This document shows positions 14,597-16,344 of a DNA stretch of 16,344 bases, piece by piece. The notes beneath the pieces are model-generated. The model was not told where the DNA came from, did not search any database, and saw only the letters and a program-made list of their open reading frames with translations. Origin of the DNA: an uncultured Senegalimassilia sp. (GTDB lineage: Bacteria; Actinomycetota; Coriobacteriia; Coriobacteriales; Eggerthellaceae); assembly GCA_937925385.1 (NCBI GenBank), contig CALEWN010000321.1, positions 1 to 16,344 of the forward strand, given 5' to 3'. Within the stretch, counting starts at the first letter, position 1; each line of letters opens with the position of its first letter. A program made the translations under genes and the position numbers.

Positions 14597-14617
14597 AATT
14601 GTAGCACGCGCACAATT
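14597..14617 (-). promoter_or_regulatory. bioY promoter with overlapping palindrome
   Basis: Leftward TGC-TACAAT (14606-14598) is an extended -10. It lies inside the inverted repeat AATTGT-N9-ACAATT (14597-14617), placed as a repressor site would be. The arms resemble, but do not match, the TTGT...ACAA ends of BirA operators. Predicted leader about 100 nt. Confidence 0.55.
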
Positions 14618-14638
14618 TCCTCCGCCGGTTTTGGCCGC

Positions 14639-14672
14639 AAAAAAGCCTTGCAGCGCAAAAACGTTGCAAGGC
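14639..14672 (-). terminator. Intrinsic terminator after the MATE gene
   Basis: Leftward GCCTTGCA, 12-nt loop, TGCAAGGC, then six T (14644-14639). About 75 nt beyond the MATE stop. Confidence 0.88.
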
Positions 14673-14745
14673 TGAAACAAATCAAGGTATCGAAGCAGCC
14701 GCAAGCTAAAGGCGCCGCGCTCAAAAACGGGCGCCCTTCGCACCG

Positions 14746-16265
14746 TTAGAACTTGGCCTGCAGCTGGCCGTTCTCCAGCTTGCGCAGGCGCTTGAGCTCC
14801 AGCAGGACGAACACGCCGGTGGTGAAGATGGCCAGGAAGTCCGCCACGGGGCACGCGAAATACAGCGCATCCAGGCCCGTATAGCCCGGGAACCATACGG
14901 GCATGACCATGGGCAGGCCGATATAGAGCGGGATCAGGAACAGGATCTGGCGCGTGAGGGACAGAAACACCGACTTCGCCGGCTGGCCCGTTGCCTGGAA
15001 GTAGTTCGAGCCCACGATCTGGAAGCCCACGAACGGGATGAGGAACAGCTGCACCTGCAGCGCGAACACCGTGAACGACAGCAGGGTCGGGTCGGTGATG
15101 CCGAAGAAGCCGACGATCTGGGCGGGGAACAGGTGCACGAGCGCCCACAGCACCACGGCGATGACCGTGTTGCCCGCAATGCCCCAGGCCAGCGTCATCT
15201 TCACGCGCTTGAACAGGTGCGCACCGTAGTTAAAACCAAGCAGCGGCTGGATGGCAATGGACATGCCGATGAGCGGCAACACCACGAACGATGCTACGCG
15301 CTGCACCACGCCGATGGACGCCAGCGCGCCCTCCGCGCCGATAGGGCTTTGCGCGCCGTACATGTTCAGCAGGTTGTTCAGCACGAAGTTCACCGCGGCC
15401 ATGCCCGCCTGCACGGCGAAGCTCGCCAGGCCCAGCGACAGGATCAGGCGCACCGTCTCGCCGTGCAGCGGCATCATATGCAGACGCAGGCGCATGGGGA
15501 CGTCCTTCGTCAAGCAGAAGTACCACAGGACCGTGGCGCACGAGATGGCCTGACCGCACACGGTGGCAAGCGCGCTGCCCACGACGCCCATGCCCATGAC
15601 CAGCACGAACAGCGCGTTGAACACGGTACACGCAACGGCGCCGATGATCATGGTGCCCAACGCGCGGTTCGGGGCGCCGGCAGTTCGTATGAAGTTGTTC
15701 ACGCCCATGCCGATGCACTGGAAGATGAAGCCCAAGCTGATGATGCGGATGAACTGCATGGCGTAGTCCCAGTCCTCGGGAGTGGCGCCCGACACGCTGA
15801 GCAGCCCATTGATGCAAGCCGGGATGAACATGGCGATAGCCACCGCCACGGAAGCGATAAGGGAGAGCGTGACCGTGTTGCCCAGGCTGCGCTCGGCCTC
15901 CTCGGGCTTGCCCTCGCCCATGCGCAGCGCGGCCAGGGCGTTACCGCCGTTGCCCACCAGCATGGCGATGGCCATGAACACCGTCATGATGGGCATGGCC
16001 ACCGTGGCGGTGGACAAGCCGATCTCGCCCATGGCCTGGCCAAGGAAGATGGAGTCGATGACGTTGTACGCGCCGTTGACCAGCATGCCAAGATGTAGGG
16101 GACGGCGAACTCGGTGATAAGGCGCGGGATGGATTCCGTGCCCATGCGCGTTACCTTGTCGTGCTGGCCGGGTTTGCCCTGGTGGCCGGAGACGGCGGGC
16201 TTGCCCTGGGCATCAGCCGAATGGGACGACGCGGGTCCGTCCTTCGTTTCTAGCTCTTGCGTCAT
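14746..16265 (-). pseudogene. MATE-family efflux transporter, frameshifted near its N-terminus
   Basis: MATE proteins export cationic drugs or metabolites in exchange for Na+ or H+ through 12 membrane helices. The N-terminal part starts at ATG 16265, with AAAGG upstream, and reads 59 residues to MGTESIPRLITEFAVPYIL, the usual lead into helix 1. The rest continues in another frame from 16086 as MLVNGAYNVIDSIFLGQAMGE and runs 446 aa to the stop at 14746. Between them are the bases GC where a GGC codon (family ILGML) is expected, so one G is missing at about 16087-16089. Restored length would be 506 aa. The 446-aa part keeps the family's helices, including VGNGGNALAALRMGEG, and shows no other break, so the change is recent or a sequencing error. 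Restart at ATG 16086 would cut helix 1. Confidence 0.85.
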
Positions 16266-16320
16266 GCTTGCGTGCTGCCTTTCGAAACCTTTTACTACCT
16301 AAAATTTTCGTCAGCTTTCC

Positions 16321-16326
16321 ATTGTA
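16321..16326 (-). promoter_or_regulatory. Candidate -10 box for the MATE gene
   Basis: Leftward TACAAT, the same hexamer as at fhs and bioY, giving a leader of about 48 nt. The -35 would lie at or beyond the window edge. AAAATTTT (about 16302-16309) lies in the leader. Confidence 0.4.
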
Positions 16327-16344
16327 TGACCGGCAGCCTGCAAA

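Noticed and set aside
1..16344. CRISPR array, prophage, insertion sequence, tRNA or rRNA
   Set aside because: No regularly spaced repeats, integrase or transposase motifs, cloverleaf arms or rRNA blocks were seen on reading either strand.

Overview
The window looks like chromosome from a high-GC anaerobic actinobacterium of the class Coriobacteriia, probably family Eggerthellaceae. The reasons are strong GC bias at third codon positions, menaquinone methylation (ubiE/menG), a single-chain TsaB-RimI-TsaD fusion, a type III pantothenate kinase, and a formate-THF ligase/cyclohydrolase/dehydrogenase one-carbon set. Genus is not assignable by eye.

Layout. Positions 30-9987 are a leftward (minus-strand) run of housekeeping genes, each closing with its own hairpin or terminator. 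In transcription order they are: coaX (CoA synthesis, 9987-9181); fhs (8843-7155); fchA and folD (6950-5436); tsaE (5335-4721); the tsaB-rimI-tsaD fusion (4613-2034); ubiE/menG (1703-960); and a VTC-domain (polyphosphate polymerase-like) protein (776-30). Rightward from 10390 lie an OmpR/PhoB response regulator, its partner histidine kinase (ending 12146), and an orphan fabH (12417-13529) with its own extended -10 promoter. Leftward again at the right edge are bioY (biotin uptake, 14487-13894) and a MATE-family transporter (16265-14746) broken by a one-base deletion near 16087-16089.

How the genes work together. Fhs makes 10-formyl-THF from formate, FchA is predicted to interconvert it with methenyl-THF, and FolD to reduce that to methylene-THF: the folate branch of C1 metabolism used in formate assimilation and the Wood-Ljungdahl methyl branch. 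This FolD lacks the lysine and glutamine that carry the cyclohydrolase reaction in ordinary bifunctional FolD, so FchA probably supplies that step. TsaE and the fusion protein together hold three parts of the t6A37 tRNA modification machinery (TsaB, TsaD, TsaE) plus the S18 acetyltransferase. The two-component system has an almost loop-free two-helix sensor, which suggests sensing at the membrane.

I see no prophage, insertion sequence, CRISPR array, rRNA or tRNA. The most interesting items are the FolD active-site loss beside fchA, a 110-bp inverted-repeat structure between fhs and fchA, an apparent ATGA-to-ATAA change at the regulator/kinase junction, the hairpin repeats downstream of fabH, and the MATE frameshift. 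I found no convincing wholly new system.
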